In this document: positions 48,447 through 53,935 of the stretch, piece after piece | How the letters are laid out: each line of letters opens with the position of its first letter | Numbering within the stretch: the stretch's first letter is position 1 | DNA from: Eonycteris spelaea | Taxonomy: Eukaryota > Chordata > Mammalia > Chiroptera > Pteropodidae | NCBI GenBank assembly: GCA_003508835.1 | Contig: PUFA01000021.1 | Location: 5,124,501 to 5,188,500 of the forward strand | Direction: 5' to 3' | DNA: 64,000 bases | The notes under the pieces: model-generated | Seen by the model: only the letters and a program-made list of their open reading frames with translations | Database searches by the model: none | Told to the model about the DNA's origin: nothing | Position numbers and translations under genes: made by a program

Positions 48447-49184
48447 CCCTGAGTCTTGCTTGTCAGATTAAACACAATACTCAGGCAACTACAGCAAAAC
48501 GGAATGCTAAAGAGCCTCCGTCTTCGGAAGAAGCCCCCGGACCTTCCTGCCTCTTCCTCGTAGGGTATAACAACTTCTCCCGCGGCGCAAGCAGAGGGCA
48601 AGGGTTTAAAGCAGGGGTCAGCTCGCTCACTGGGCTGTCACCTGGCGGGGCATTTTTCGCGAAGTTTTAGAGTCAACAAAGAAAGTTTGTCGCGGGAGGC
48701 AGGGCATGTATAGCGACGGGCAAAACGGCAGAAGGAGAGGCAGAGCGAGTAGGGGAAGGGTGTGAAAACGCCCCCATACTCAGCGCGGCGACAAGGGGCC
48801 TCGTCGCCACCCCCCCCGGGGTCCAGGAAGAAAACGAAGGGCGCGAGGGCGGCGCTAGCCAGAGTCCCGCAGCGCAGGACCTCCCCACGCCCCGGGTCCC
48901 CGCCCCCCGCGCGCCGGCGGGAAACCGGGGGGGCGCCGAGGGGTCACCTTCCCCGGCCCGCCGCGGCGCCGCCCACTCGCACTGGGCTGCGCTGCGGGCA
49001 AACGGCTCGGGCGCCCGGCCCCACCGCTGTCACACGCGCGCCCCCGCGCAGAGGAAGGGGCGCCGCCGCACGCCGCAACCCGGCTCCGGCCCCGGCCCCG
49101 GCCCCGGCCCCGGCCTGGCCCGGCCCCGGGCGCCGGTGCAAAGGGCGCGGGCGCCGCCGACTTACCTTCCTCGGCGGTGTCCAT
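2322..49184 (-). CDS. MARCHF6: MARCHF6 (ER E3 ubiquitin ligase), 22 coding exons, 3' end outside window
   Basis: MARCHF6 is a polytopic ER-membrane E3 ligase of the Doa10/TEB4 family. It ubiquitinates ER-associated degradation substrates, and in mammals also sterol-pathway enzymes such as squalene epoxidase. Twenty-two exons joined at GT-AG junctions with consistent phase give 759 codons that follow the human protein closely. Seen in order: a RING-CH finger (Cys9, Cys12, Cys26, Cys28, His36, Cys39, Cys52, Cys55), an acidic Glu/Asp-rich loop in exon 7, about 11 hydrophobic spans, and the conserved TEB4-Doa10 core in exons 13-17. The final ~150 codons and three spans lie beyond base 1. The start at 49184 has a good Kozak context (A at -3, G at +4). 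The one oddity is a single-base deficit in exon 19 that breaks the frame. Comparison to human is from memory. Confidence 0.97.
2457..3951. other. Intron 21 of MARCHF6
   Basis: AT-rich sequence. I see no gene, RNA or recognisable repeat. Confidence 0.7.
3952..4133 (-). CDS. MARCHF6: MARCHF6 exon 21, tenth membrane span (residues 654-714)
   Basis: The 182 nt exon encodes [20 protein letters not shown], then the span around [20 protein letters not shown], then [17 protein letters not shown]. The acceptor is TTTTCAG and the donor GTAGGT. Confidence 0.97.
4134..6431. other. Intron 20 of MARCHF6
   Basis: Contains a C-run at 4301-4309 and the reversed MIR; otherwise AT-rich with nothing recognised. 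Confidence 0.7.
4575..4722 (-). mobile_element. MIR SINE, minus strand, in intron 20
   Basis: GCTTGCCCAATAAAGATCAC, GGCTGGATTTGAACTCATGT and CCACTGAAACCACACTGCCT are the reversed MIR sequence. Confidence 0.7.
6432..6501 (-). CDS. MARCHF6: MARCHF6 exon 20, ninth membrane span (residues 631-654)
   Basis: The 70 nt exon encodes [20 protein letters not shown] and TLP, a hydrophobic span. The acceptor is CCTTGCAG and the donor G|GTAGGA. The clean family sequence here shows that the frame lost in exon 19 is still used downstream. Confidence 0.96.
6502..8312. other. Intron 19 of MARCHF6
   Basis: A GC-richer pyrimidine block spans about 7140-7720, ending in L2-like sequence. No gene seen. Confidence 0.65.
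7560..7715 (+). mobile_element. L2-like ancient LINE fragment in intron 19
   Basis: The wording CCTGGAACGCCCTTTTACTC, then TTAGTTCAGGCATCACCTCT resembles L2 3' sequence. Diverged and truncated. Confidence 0.45.
8313..8516 (-). CDS. MARCHF6: MARCHF6 exon 19 with one-base frame lesion (residues 562-630)
   Basis: The exon encodes [20 protein letters not shown], an Asn/Gln-rich loop, then AILQQGGP. From there the frame is off by one: the open frame reads [15 protein letters not shown], whereas the frame one base over restores the family sequence GFQPYRRPL. The exon is 204 nt; 205 is needed to meet exon 20 in phase. The deficit lies in a GGG/CCCCCC run at 8358-8366 (plus strand). Every other exon joins cleanly, so a homopolymer sequencing error or a single recent deletion is more likely than a decayed gene. 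The donor is GTAGGT. Confidence 0.93.
8517..9501. other. Intron 18 of MARCHF6
   Basis: AT-rich, with an A-run at 9173-9189 and a short TA repeat at 9361-9374. Nothing else recognised. Confidence 0.7.
9502..9639 (-). CDS. MARCHF6: MARCHF6 exon 18, eighth membrane span (residues 516-562)
   Basis: The 138 nt exon encodes [20 protein letters not shown] through [10 protein letters not shown], ending two bases into a Leu codon. Acceptor CCTAG; donor CT|GTAAGT. It was missed in a plain ORF view because no in-frame Met starts it. Confidence 0.95.
9640..11472. other. Introns 17 and 16 of MARCHF6 (exon 17 inside)
   Basis: Intron 17 (9640-10639) and intron 16 (10741-11472) show no recognisable repeat or RNA gene. 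Confidence 0.65.
10640..10740 (-). CDS. MARCHF6: MARCHF6 exon 17, seventh membrane span (residues 483-516)
   Basis: The 101 nt exon encodes [20 protein letters not shown] then [13 protein letters not shown]. It completes the seventh span begun at the end of exon 16. Val-to-Leu and Asn-to-Ser differences from remembered human are conservative. The donor is GTAAGT. Confidence 0.96.
11473..11589 (-). CDS. MARCHF6: MARCHF6 exon 16 (residues 444-482)
   Basis: The 117 nt exon encodes [20 protein letters not shown] through HLRRFILSV, the conserved NDPDF segment of the TD domain. I recall human reading VLWFLRNL, so this copy seems to lack one Phe codon (in-frame loss in a T run). The donor is GTGAGC. 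Confidence 0.96.
11590..13148. other. Intron 15 of MARCHF6
   Basis: Holds a G-rich run at 11811-11836 and a GC-richer stretch at 12420-12750, possibly an old LINE remnant. No gene seen. Confidence 0.6.
13149..13283 (-). CDS. MARCHF6: MARCHF6 exon 15, sixth membrane span (residues 399-443)
   Basis: The 135 nt exon encodes [20 protein letters not shown] then the span [20 protein letters not shown] (about 420-440). Part of the TD domain. The acceptor is TTGATTAG and the donor GTGCGT. Confidence 0.97.
13284..14142. other. Intron 14 of MARCHF6
   Basis: AT-rich with an A-run at 13953-13970. Nothing else recognised. Confidence 0.7.
14143..14217 (-). CDS. MARCHF6: MARCHF6 exon 14, fifth membrane span (residues 374-398)
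   Basis: The 75 nt exon encodes [20 protein letters not shown] and DICSL. It is the signature hydrophobic stretch of the TEB4-Doa10 (TD) domain, conserved from yeast to mammals. The donor is GTGAGT. Confidence 0.96.
14297..14365 (-). CDS. MARCHF6: MARCHF6 exon 13 (residues 351-373)
   Basis: The 69 nt exon encodes [20 protein letters not shown] plus VVK. A basic loop (RFHRSRR) precedes the fifth span and the start of the TEB4-Doa10 core. The Arg at the sixth coded residue replaces a Lys I recall in human. The donor AAG|GTAATT opens a 79 nt intron. Confidence 0.95.
14565..14645 (-). CDS. MARCHF6: MARCHF6 exon 12, fourth membrane span (residues 324-350)
   Basis: The 81 nt exon encodes [20 protein letters not shown] and TLIICH; the hydrophobic span is about 332-349. 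The donor is CAT|GTATCC, the weakest of the set, with no +5 G. Confidence 0.95.
14646..15869. other. Intron 11 of MARCHF6
   Basis: A GC-richer patch lies at 15590-15690. No repeat or gene recognised. Confidence 0.65.
15870..15928 (-). CDS. MARCHF6: MARCHF6 exon 11 (residues 304-323)
   Basis: The 59 nt exon encodes [20 protein letters not shown]. It follows a short acceptor CTTTTAG and ends at CAT|GTGAGT. Phase 0 leads into exon 12. Confidence 0.96.
15929..19355. other. Intron 10 of MARCHF6
   Basis: The 3.4 kb intron is mostly AT-rich with an A-run at 17281-17292. No gene or clear repeat recognised. Confidence 0.65.
19356..19407 (-). CDS. MARCHF6: MARCHF6 exon 10, third membrane span (residues 287-304)
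   Basis: The 52 nt exon encodes [17 protein letters not shown], the start of a hydrophobic span that continues into exon 11. The acceptor is TCTCTTCAG and the donor GTAAGT. Confidence 0.96.
20190..20570 (+). mobile_element. L2-like ancient LINE fragment in intron 9
   Basis: CTGTTGAGAACAGTGACTCT, CATCTCTGAATCTCCCAATA and GCTGGCACATGGTAGATACT are typical of L2 3' ends. Boundaries are approximate. Confidence 0.45.
21035..21225. mobile_element. Short non-autonomous hAT-like DNA transposon remnant
   Basis: A 191 bp unit begins CAGGGGTCCC and ends GGGGACTACAG, imperfect inverted ends of hAT type. It is flanked by 8 bp near-repeats CTTTAAAA and TTATAAAA, the size expected of a hAT target duplication. 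The interior (CACAGCAGGCAGCAGG, ATTAGATTCTCATAGGAGCA) matches a widespread mammalian interspersed repeat I recognise but cannot name with certainty. Confidence 0.65.
21493..21525 (-). CDS. MARCHF6: MARCHF6 exon 9, 33 nt microexon (residues 276-286)
   Basis: Eleven codons, [11 protein letters not shown], lie between a TATTTTAG acceptor and a GTAAGT donor. The exon is too short for ORF callers but is required to bridge exons 8 and 10 in phase and matches the human protein exactly as I recall it. Confidence 0.95.
21526..23154. other. Introns 8 and 7 of MARCHF6 (exon 8 inside)
   Basis: Intron 8 (21526-22141) is AT-rich. Intron 7 (22204-23154) has a purine-rich block at 22430-22720 that resembles antisense L2, weakly, and a CpG-richer patch at 22740-22810. 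Confidence 0.55.
22142..22203 (-). CDS. MARCHF6: MARCHF6 exon 8 (residues 255-275)
   Basis: The 62 nt exon encodes [20 protein letters not shown] and Arg275. It follows a TTTCCAG acceptor and ends before GTGAGT. This is the amphipathic end of the acidic loop before the third span. Confidence 0.96.
23155..23341 (-). CDS. MARCHF6: MARCHF6 exon 7, acidic cytosolic loop (residues 193-255)
   Basis: The 187 nt exon encodes a long low-complexity acidic loop: [20 protein letters not shown], then a run rich in Glu and Asp (six consecutive Glu, then [11 protein letters not shown]). The loop faces the cytosol in the family topology and is variable. It appears one Val shorter than my recollection of human (AENAVGEN rather than AENAVVGEN). 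The donor is GTAATG. Confidence 0.96.
23342..24827. other. Intron 6 of MARCHF6
   Basis: AT-rich to about 24400, then a GC-richer segment up to exon 6. No feature recognised. Confidence 0.65.
24828..24996 (-). CDS. MARCHF6: MARCHF6 exon 6, second membrane span (residues 136-192)
   Basis: The 169 nt exon encodes [20 protein letters not shown] and onward to AAGHHQNE. The hydrophobic span is about residues 139-163, followed by a hydrophilic His/Asn-rich segment. Human has Glu where this copy has Asp at the first full codon (from memory). The donor GAG|GTAACT is acceptable. Confidence 0.97.
24997..27209. other. Intron 5 of MARCHF6
   Basis: Nothing recognised beyond short A- and T-runs. Confidence 0.65.
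27210..27282 (-). CDS. MARCHF6: MARCHF6 exon 5 (residues 112-136)
   Basis: The 73 nt exon encodes [20 protein letters not shown] plus MLST, the loop after the first span. The acceptor is TTTGGTAG and the donor GTGAGT. Phase ends two bases into Thr136. Confidence 0.96.
27283..31566. other. Intron 4 of MARCHF6
   Basis: The 4.3 kb intron contains the reversed L1M at 28870-30110, possibly continuing to 31080. The rest is AT-rich without recognised features. Confidence 0.65.
28870..30110 (-). mobile_element. L1M 3' region, minus strand
   Basis: On the plus strand it carries the reverse-complement L1 landmarks: AAGTGTATGTCTGGG, CATCCATTCTATTACTACTG, GGTGGTTTCCATTTTACTG, AATCTTCTGTTCACTTTTTA and CATATGAACTGCCAGTTGAT. 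Ageing repeat with no intact frame; it may extend to about 31080. Confidence 0.7.
31567..31710 (-). CDS. MARCHF6: MARCHF6 exon 4, first membrane span (residues 64-112)
   Basis: The 144 nt exon encodes [19 protein letters not shown] followed by a hydrophobic stretch ending [14 protein letters not shown], the first predicted span (about 92-112). The acceptor is CAAATAG and the donor GTGAGT. Phase joins cleanly to exons 3 and 5. Confidence 0.97.
33170..33412 (+). mobile_element. L1 3' end, bat-type wording
   Basis: The motifs CAGTATGGTGATTATCAGAG, GGTGGTGAACACACAATGC and TGTCACCCCAATAAATTTAA followed by an A-rich tail are an L1 3' UTR I associate with bat genomes. The element is 5'-truncated. 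Confidence 0.7.
33530..33775 (+). mobile_element. L1-type 3' UTR fragment
   Basis: The sequence holds TTAGAGATATATACTAAAAT, TGGGATTT-like wording and ends TTGAACTTGTCCATAATTAA plus A-run, matching old L1 3' ends. Confidence 0.55.
33971..34044 (-). CDS. MARCHF6: MARCHF6 exon 3, second half of RING-CH finger (residues 39-64)
   Basis: The 74 nt exon completes Cys39 and encodes [18 protein letters not shown], giving the last zinc ligands Cys52 and Cys55. The RING-CH Trp43 that helps E2 contact is present. The donor is GTAAGT, and the exon ends with one base of Ile64. Confidence 0.97.
34370..34605 (+). mobile_element. MIR SINE in intron 2
   Basis: The core CTGGCTGTGTGATCTAGGAC, then CAGTTTCCTCATCTG, AAGGATTAAATGAATTAAGA and CTACCTGGCACAGAGTA follow MIR consensus order. 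Confidence 0.85.
34850..34946 (-). CDS. MARCHF6: MARCHF6 exon 2, first half of RING-CH finger (residues 7-39)
   Basis: The 97 nt exon starts after a TTAACAG acceptor and ends before GTGAGT. It encodes [20 protein letters not shown] onward, including zinc ligands Cys9, Cys12, Cys26, Cys28, His36 and the first two bases of Cys39. The His ligand at the fifth position is the RING-CH (C4HC3) signature. Confidence 0.97.
35670..37245 (-). pseudogene. 18S rRNA pseudogene, near full length, in MARCHF6 intron 1
   Basis: The minus strand follows mammalian 18S rRNA from its 5' end (ACCTGGTTGATCNTGC, near 37230-37245) to its 3' end (GTAGGTGNACCT hairpin and ATTA, near 35670-35700). Colinear landmarks include CCAAGGAAGGCAGCAG near 36899-36914, CTCTTTCGAG and TGTAATTGGAATG near 36814-36841, TTTGTCTGG near 36070, and ATTGCAATTATTCC near 35840-35855. 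It is about 1,576 bp against roughly 1,870 bp for the real gene, because variable loops are shortened. Universally conserved bases are changed (the 530-loop, the dimethyl-A loop of helix 45), so it is not functional rRNA. No poly(A) tail is obvious at the 3' side. It lies about 720 bp upstream of exon 2 in sense orientation to MARCHF6. Confidence 0.93.
38260..38285. repeat. CA microsatellite
   Basis: A short (CA)n run of roughly eleven units in intron 1. Confidence 0.9.
38780..39090 (+). mobile_element. L1-type 3' UTR fragment
   Basis: The stretch has the familiar mammalian L1 3' end wording (TGGGATTTGCTTTAAAATAATCCAG, broken here, then ATAATAAAAC at the end). It hosts the 82 bp duplication. 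Confidence 0.6.
38864..39027. repeat. Exact 82 bp tandem duplication
   Basis: Bases 38864-38945 and 38946-39027 are identical by direct reading, each beginning AAAGGGTTAAGACG and ending TTATATTACTCT. The duplication lies inside an old L1-type 3' end. A short run of the final ATTACTCT motif continues to about 39055. Confidence 0.97.
40010..40350 (+). mobile_element. L1M fragment
   Basis: The fragment shows GTAGCAGCACTATTCATAAT, GATGGAAACTACCCAGGTTG and AGTGGTTACCTCTAGTGGA, the end of ORF2/3' UTR wording of an old L1. Confidence 0.7.
41240..41945 (+). mobile_element. L1M fragment(s)
   Basis: The stretch includes TGTTGGCAAGGATATAGAAA, GATCCAGCAATCCAATTCCT, CTGGAAACAACAGACCCAAG and a 3' UTR ending in TTTCAATTTTA. 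The first 150 bases may be a separate rearranged piece. Confidence 0.7.
42275..43510 (-). mobile_element. L1M 3' region, minus strand
   Basis: It runs through AAAGTGTACAATTCAATGGT, CTTTCACTTAGCATAATGTC, CTGGGTCACATGGTAATTCA and GAGAGTCAACTATTCCAGTA, the usual antisense order of an L1M 3' part. No intact ORF2. Confidence 0.8.
43903..43946. repeat. GT/AT microsatellite
   Basis: A GTGTGTATGTATGTAT tract changes into (AT)n. Confidence 0.9.
44235..44625 (+). mobile_element. MLT1-type LTR (ERVL-MaLR)
   Basis: The sequence runs through AAAATTCGTATGTTGAAGTC, GGGCGGGCCCTAATCTGATA, CTCCAGAACCATGAG and CCACCCAGTCTGTGGTACTT, the standard order of an MLT1 solo LTR. No internal retroviral genes are present. 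Confidence 0.8.
44802..44955 (+). mobile_element. Tigger1-derived mini-element (TcMar)
   Basis: The element starts CAGCATACCTC and ends GAGGTATGCCTG-like (AAGGTATGCCTG), the Tigger1 inverted ends. Its interior jumps from the 5' UTR motif TTTTTTACAAATTGAAGG straight to the 3' motif GCAAGACCCTCTACCAGC. The transposase gene is therefore deleted, leaving 154 bp. Confidence 0.85.
45255..45535 (-). mobile_element. L1-type 3' UTR, minus strand
   Basis: It begins with a T-run (its reversed A-tail), then ATAGAATTGACATATAACAC and TTAAGTGTACAACACAAAGA, an L1 3' UTR in reverse. Confidence 0.6.
45840..46225 (+). mobile_element. L2 LINE fragment
   Basis: CTGCCTAGAATGCTCTGCCC through to AGGTGCTCAATAAACATTTG is typical of an ancient L2 3' end. 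Confidence 0.6.
47735..47945 (+). mobile_element. MIR SINE in intron 1
   Basis: AGGTTCAAATGTCTCTTACT, GAAACTTAGATAAGC and AATACCTACCTGCTCCACAG follow the MIR order in decayed form. Confidence 0.65.
48369..48445. repeat. CA-rich microsatellite near MARCHF6 promoter
   Basis: Imperfect CA repeats lead into an uninterrupted (AC)n run of about 36 bases at 48410-48445. It lies 0.7 kb into intron 1 from exon 1. Confidence 0.95.
49082..49128 (-). repeat. GGGGCC hexanucleotide tract at start of intron 1
   Basis: Four exact GGCCCC units (plus strand 49088-49111), flanked by imperfect units, lie 54-77 bases inside intron 1. In the transcript they read GGGGCC. The tract is short and G-quadruplex-capable. 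Confidence 0.8.
49166..49184 (-). CDS. MARCHF6: MARCHF6 exon 1, start codon and residues 1-6
   Basis: The exon carries the initiator Met and MDTAEE plus the first base of Asp7, and ends at a GTAAG donor at 49165. Downstream in-frame reading through the intron gives only Gly/Arg/Pro-rich GC translation, so the exon is tiny. It sits inside the main CpG island. Confidence 0.96.
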
Positions 49185-49460
49185 CTTGTCTGGGGGGGCG
49201 GTGGTGACGCAGCCGCGGAGGCTCCCCTGGCGAGGCCGAAGCTTCGGGCCGGATAGGGAGGCGGGCGGAGGGGCGGAGCGGAGCCGGCCCGGGCAGGTGC
49301 GTGTGCTCAGGTGCGGGCGATGAAGCGAGAATCAGGAGAGGGCAGAGGGAGCGGGAGAGGCTGACAGAGCGGGGCGGCGCGGGGCGGGGGAGGGGCAAGG
49401 GGCGAGGGGCGCGGCCTGGGCGGGGCGATGGCCGGAAGGGGCGGGCCGCCGGCGAGGCGT

Positions 49461-49469
49461 CACTTCCGG
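49461..49469 (-). promoter_or_regulatory. ETS/GABP-type site, CCGGAAGTG on minus strand
   Basis: The sequence CACTTCCGG on the plus strand is the canonical ETS-family (GABPA/ELK) core in MARCHF6 orientation. It lies about 280 bp upstream of the start codon, next to a GCGTCAC half CRE. Such sites typically sit close to start sites of CpG-island promoters. Confidence 0.55.
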
Positions 49470-51754
49470 CCGCGGCCGTGCGCGCCGTGCGTCCAGTCCC
49501 AGCAGTCAGGGCCTCTTCCGAGCGCCGTGCGGGTCGCTGGTGCTGCAACCCACGCCACAACGGAATTCTGGAGGCCCCGTCGGGAGGCGGCGAGCCCAGT
49601 CCGGGCTGCGGTGCACGACCCTGGGGCGCTTGTGGAGATACGCTCCCACGCCCCGACATCCTGGTGCTGCGTGCCTGTAGTAGGTCCAGGAAGATGCAGT
49701 TTTGCTCGGCACCCGGGTGGTTCTGACGCACGTTTTCAGAGAGCACTGATATGTAAGAGGAAGCACTGAAAATAAGACAAGCACTAACTTTACCAAGATT
49801 CCTCCCAGGGAGACTTCTGCGTTTGGTGGGAAGGACGACTTCAATAAACTGCTTAGGCTGTGGGTCGAAGCATGAACCTAAGAAATGGGTTCAGATGCGG
49901 ACAGGGCCTGATGTACTGAGTTATGGATGCTGAATTTCTTCGGTGTAATGAAAGGTTGCTCTCTGCCTCCCTCATAATCGTGGCCTTTTCTCTAAAACAA
50001 AGACTATTTAGAAAATGCAAATAAGGCCACCACCTTAGAATTGCCTGAGTAGAAGCAAAAATATCTCTAACCCCAATAAAAATATATATATAATTTAAAC
50101 AATATGCAAATGGCTTGCAGAAATAGACTCAGACGTGCTAGCAAACTCTTCCATCTTGTGAGTGAATGAATTTGGAAGACGCCTTCCCCCAAGCCTCATC
50201 AATCAGAATGAGACTTAGAATAAAAATAACGAAATGGGGTTCTCCAAAAAGAGATTCGACTGTCACTCATATTACCCAAGGCAGGAAAGCAAATTCTTAG
50301 TACAGCTACTAATTTCAATGGCTGTTGTCTTTGAGAAATGAGCATATTTAAGCGTTTCATGCTGAATTTGAAGAAGGCTTATTCTCCAAGCCTGATCCTT
50401 CCTACCTAACCCTTACTTGAGTTCATACCTCCCATGAGCTCAAACCCCTGTAAGGCCTGCAGCAGAGCACTCCTTGCCGAGGTCAGACCAGAGCACAGCT
50501 CAGGACCACCAGATCAGGTCTCAGATATTGTATAGCATAAAGGGATAGGGTCCTGGGAGAGAGATGGACCTTGAGATTTGCTGCAGAAAGTACTAGTATT
50601 TCAGGGCAGGTATGTTAACTTCCAGGCAGCAGAACAGTTTTATGATTGGAGGGATGTGTGTATGTGGTGGGGGTGGAGGGACCCTTCCTTTTGTCTTTAG
50701 GTGTCTTCCTTAGTAATGCTCAAAGTAAAGTTCTAGAATTGAGAATTGCCCGAATCTTTTTAAATTCAGTGCTTGGAGGTTAAATGTAAGAGTACTAAAT
50801 CAACATTTGTTGAGTCCCTGCTGTGTGCCAGGCACTGGTCCTCATAACAGCCCTTTGAGACACAGAAGTCACTCATACCTCTCTTGGTTGCCATTGAGAA
50901 AACCCAACCAAACTGGTAGTCAAAGGGCGGGGGGGGGGGGAATGTACTGTTGATATGAATAAGTTGTAACAAAGGTTGTAGTCCACTCAGCCTCAGGGAC
51001 TGCTCTCTTCCAGAGTCCCCCTCTCTACACCATCCCGAAGCTCTACTTTTCTCTGCTTTATGCTGTCAGGCCAGTTTCCTCCAAGTAGCTGGAGAAAAGG
51101 CAACTGAAAGCTCTTGAGTTCACACCTTCAGTCTCACCGTCAGACAGGCTGAGGGTGATAATCTCTCATCTCAAGTTAAAATTTCCCAGGAAAGGATAGT
51201 TAATTGGTCCAGCTAGGTGCCCATCCCTGAGCCAAATGACTGTGCCAAATAATTAGGACCTATAGGAACATGGACCCTGAATCAGCTCATTAAAGTGGAG
51301 AAAGAACATTTCCCACAAGAAAGGGGAAGACGAAACAATAACTGTCAATTGTATTAGAATTCTCATTGTTTTCAAACAAGAGCATCAATATTATATAGAA
51401 GTATGTTTGTCTGCCACACTTTTATCCAAAGAAACCAATGTTATAACTGGTGCACATTTTCAATCCAGAAAAAATGTTATTTTGATCAAAAGAGGCATTT
51501 AAAGGTATAGCATTCACATCTTCCAGCCTCATGTGTGTGTATGTGTGTGTGTACTGTGCCATAAGGATACTATAGTCTAGTAATGCTGGGTTTCCAAATT
51601 TTAGGCTTCCAAAATGAGCAAGAGGAGGTGTGTAGAAGACAGTGTAATTTTTGAGCACTAACTATAACAATAACAAACTAACAATAACAATAATTAACCA
51701 AACTCCCTATTATGTCCAATGAACATCCATAGCAAAACTCGAAGTAAATATTAT

Positions 51755-51885
51755 ACCCACTTCACTGATACTGAGTCTGAGACTCACAGCTGGTAAATAA
51801 CTAGCTCTTACACATAGAAGAAGAACCAGAATTAAAGCACAGATCTGGCAGACTCCAGGCCTCTAGGTGTTAAATCTCACCTGTT
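51755..51885 (-). mobile_element. MIR SINE fragment, minus strand
   Basis: Decayed reversed MIR: GAGACTCACAGCTGGTAAAT, AAGAACCAGAATTAAAGCAC and CAGACTCCAGGCCTCTAGGT. Confidence 0.55.
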
Positions 51886-52559
51886 TGCCATTAACAGCCA
51901 CTTTCTTAACACTGCCATTGAACTCTCAACTTTTTACTGTGAGCCATATTTATATAGAAACTCATGACTTTGCACCAGTTGTACAGAATTGCTACAAAAC
52001 AAGCATAGAAATGTTAATTAGGCAAAGTGCCTTACTATAAGCTAAAATTATTAACAAATTATTGATTTATGGCATTATCTTAAACTCTCCTCTTCCTAGT
52101 TTCTCTTCCCTTTTCATCCTCCTTTCTTCCTCTCTTCCTTTCCCATTTCATCTTCCTTTCCTTCCACCTTTCTTTTCTATGTCTCTTCCCATCTTGGAGT
52201 GAGACACAATAGTGATGGGGGCTAAAAAGAGAAGCATATGGGGAGCTGCGAGAAAACTGATGTGGTTGGACACTTGATTACGTTGAGCAAGTGAGTAAAG
52301 ATATTGATGATAATGATGGGCAGATCTTCCACTGTTGGAGAAAATACTAACATGGAAAGCTTGAAAGAACCCTGAGGTGTTGAATTGGAAATGTAGGTAT
52401 CGTCATGAACTTAATTTAAAAAATATAAATAAATGTAGAAATATATATGCTTGCATGTGTTTATATATTATATAATATATTCCTAGTTCTGTCCTCTGAA
52501 GTGATCCACATGAGGTGATACCCTAGTAGTTCTGAGCACATTGAGAGTATGGATTTTGG

Positions 52560-52860
52560 CTTCTAATACCGTGCTCCGCTAAAAGGAACCAAGACTGTAT
52601 GAAACCATAATGATGGAAACGTCATTATACATTTACCCAAATCATAGAATGTACAGCACCAAGAGTGAACCATAAAGGTAAACGATGAATTTGGGTGATT
52701 ATGATGTGTCGATGTAGATTCATCATTGTAATAAATGTCCCACGCTGGTGGGTGGTGCTGATAATGGGGGAGGCTATACACATGTTAGGACAGAGGATGT
52801 TTACAGATCTCTGTACTTTCAATTTTGTTGTGAACTTTAAATTGCTCTAAAAAAAATTAA
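52560..52860 (+). mobile_element. L1M 3' end
   Basis: Shows GGTGATTATGATGTGTCGAT, GGTGCTGATAATGGGGGAGG and ends AAATTGCTCTAAAAAAAATT, a standard L1M terminus with A-rich tail. Confidence 0.75.
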
Positions 52861-53249
52861 GTCTGATGTATTTTTAAAGTATTTACACACACACAACCAC
52901 GCATACACAAAATAAGGAACCGAAACTTTTGAGGAAATATCAGATTTTAGGGCTGGACCATGAAAACTACAATATGAGCCCAAAACATTTTGTGACAGAA
53001 ATAAGGAAGTGCTCAAAGACTAATAAGGACGTGTTTAAAGAACACAGAGATCAGCTCAAACAGGCTCTCATTGGCCCAAATGTGTACAATTCGAGCATAA
53101 AAATACAGTAACAGATTATGACCTATTGAATACATAGACATCCATTGCATTACAAATAAATAAGTGGGGAGAAAGAAAAAGCTCTTCCTTTTCAGTATAA
53201 TGCCGACGAATAAATGTGAAAGGAATGACATAAACAGAAAATCACTTAC

Positions 53250-53935
53250 CAAACATGGTAGTGGTTCAGGCTGAGGTTGTCAATGGAGGCTAAGACCGGG
53301 TAAAATTTGAGAGGGACAGAATTTTGGCATATTGTTGAAATATTTTCCAACAGATGCAAAAGAAAAGTAGCAACTTTACAGTGAAAACGTCCAGTGATGG
53401 GGCAGATTGACATGAGAAAAGCAAAGCTCATCAAGAATGCACGCCTGAGTCCGGGCACAGGAAGCGTCAGATAGACTCAGGTGGAGGGTCATCCCACAGA
53501 CTATAAGGCCTGTATTCTTGTAAACTGTCAAGGATGTGACAGCGAATGACTGAGGAACTGGAGGAGGCCAAAGAGTCCCTGCAACTAAATGCATTGTGTG
53601 TTCCTAGATGGGACCTGGACCAGAAACTTTAGAAAGACTTTTGAAACAATTGACAAGACTGAAATTTGAATAAGGTCTTTGAATGGTATTGTTACATCAA
53701 TGGTTGTATCAATGTTGATGTCCTGACTTCTTTGTGAGTCCTTGATGGTTCAGAAAAAGACTAACGTGTGTGAGTGTGTGAGAGAGTGTGTGTAGGGGTT
53801 GGGGAGGAAGAGAGGGAGGCAGAGAGGGAAGAGAGAGGAGTTCAAAGTTGGTGAATTTAGGTAACGGTAATGGCGGGGTGTACTGTCCTTGTAACTTTTT
53901 CTTAGCTTAAAATTATTCTGAAATTGGAGCAGGGC
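53250..53935 (+). mobile_element. L1M 3' UTR
   Basis: Includes CTAAATGCATTGTGTGTTCC, TGGGACCTGGACCAGAAACT and ends TTAAAATTATTCTGAAAT. A GT/GA-rich simple repeat (about 53765-53840) interrupts it. Confidence 0.7.

Larger units (their letters stand above)
34947..49165. other. Intron 1 of MARCHF6
   Basis: The 14.2 kb intron holds the 18S pseudogene, the 82 bp duplication, several L1 pieces, MLT1, Tigger1, L2, MIR, the CA repeats and the GGGGCC tract. GC-rich flanks at 35400-35660 and 37250-37750 surround the 18S copy and are unidentified. Stretches 39090-40000, 40360-41230, 43520-44230 and 46230-47730 show nothing recognised. No TTTTA/TTTCA pentamer array is present. Confidence 0.7.
48560..49700 (-). 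promoter_or_regulatory. MARCHF6: MARCHF6 CpG-island promoter and 5' UTR
   Basis: The block is very GC- and CpG-rich, spans exon 1, contains many GGGGCGG Sp1-type boxes and has no TATA box, as expected for a housekeeping promoter. The 5' UTR lies right of 49184 on the minus strand; the transcription start cannot be fixed by eye but is likely between about 49250 and 49480. The long reading frames on both strands here are composition artefacts. Confidence 0.85.

Noticed and set aside
48762..49746. Overlapping 164-, 141- and 194-codon frames around exon 1
   Set aside because: GC-rich promoter composition; only the 19 nt MARCHF6 exon is supported as coding.
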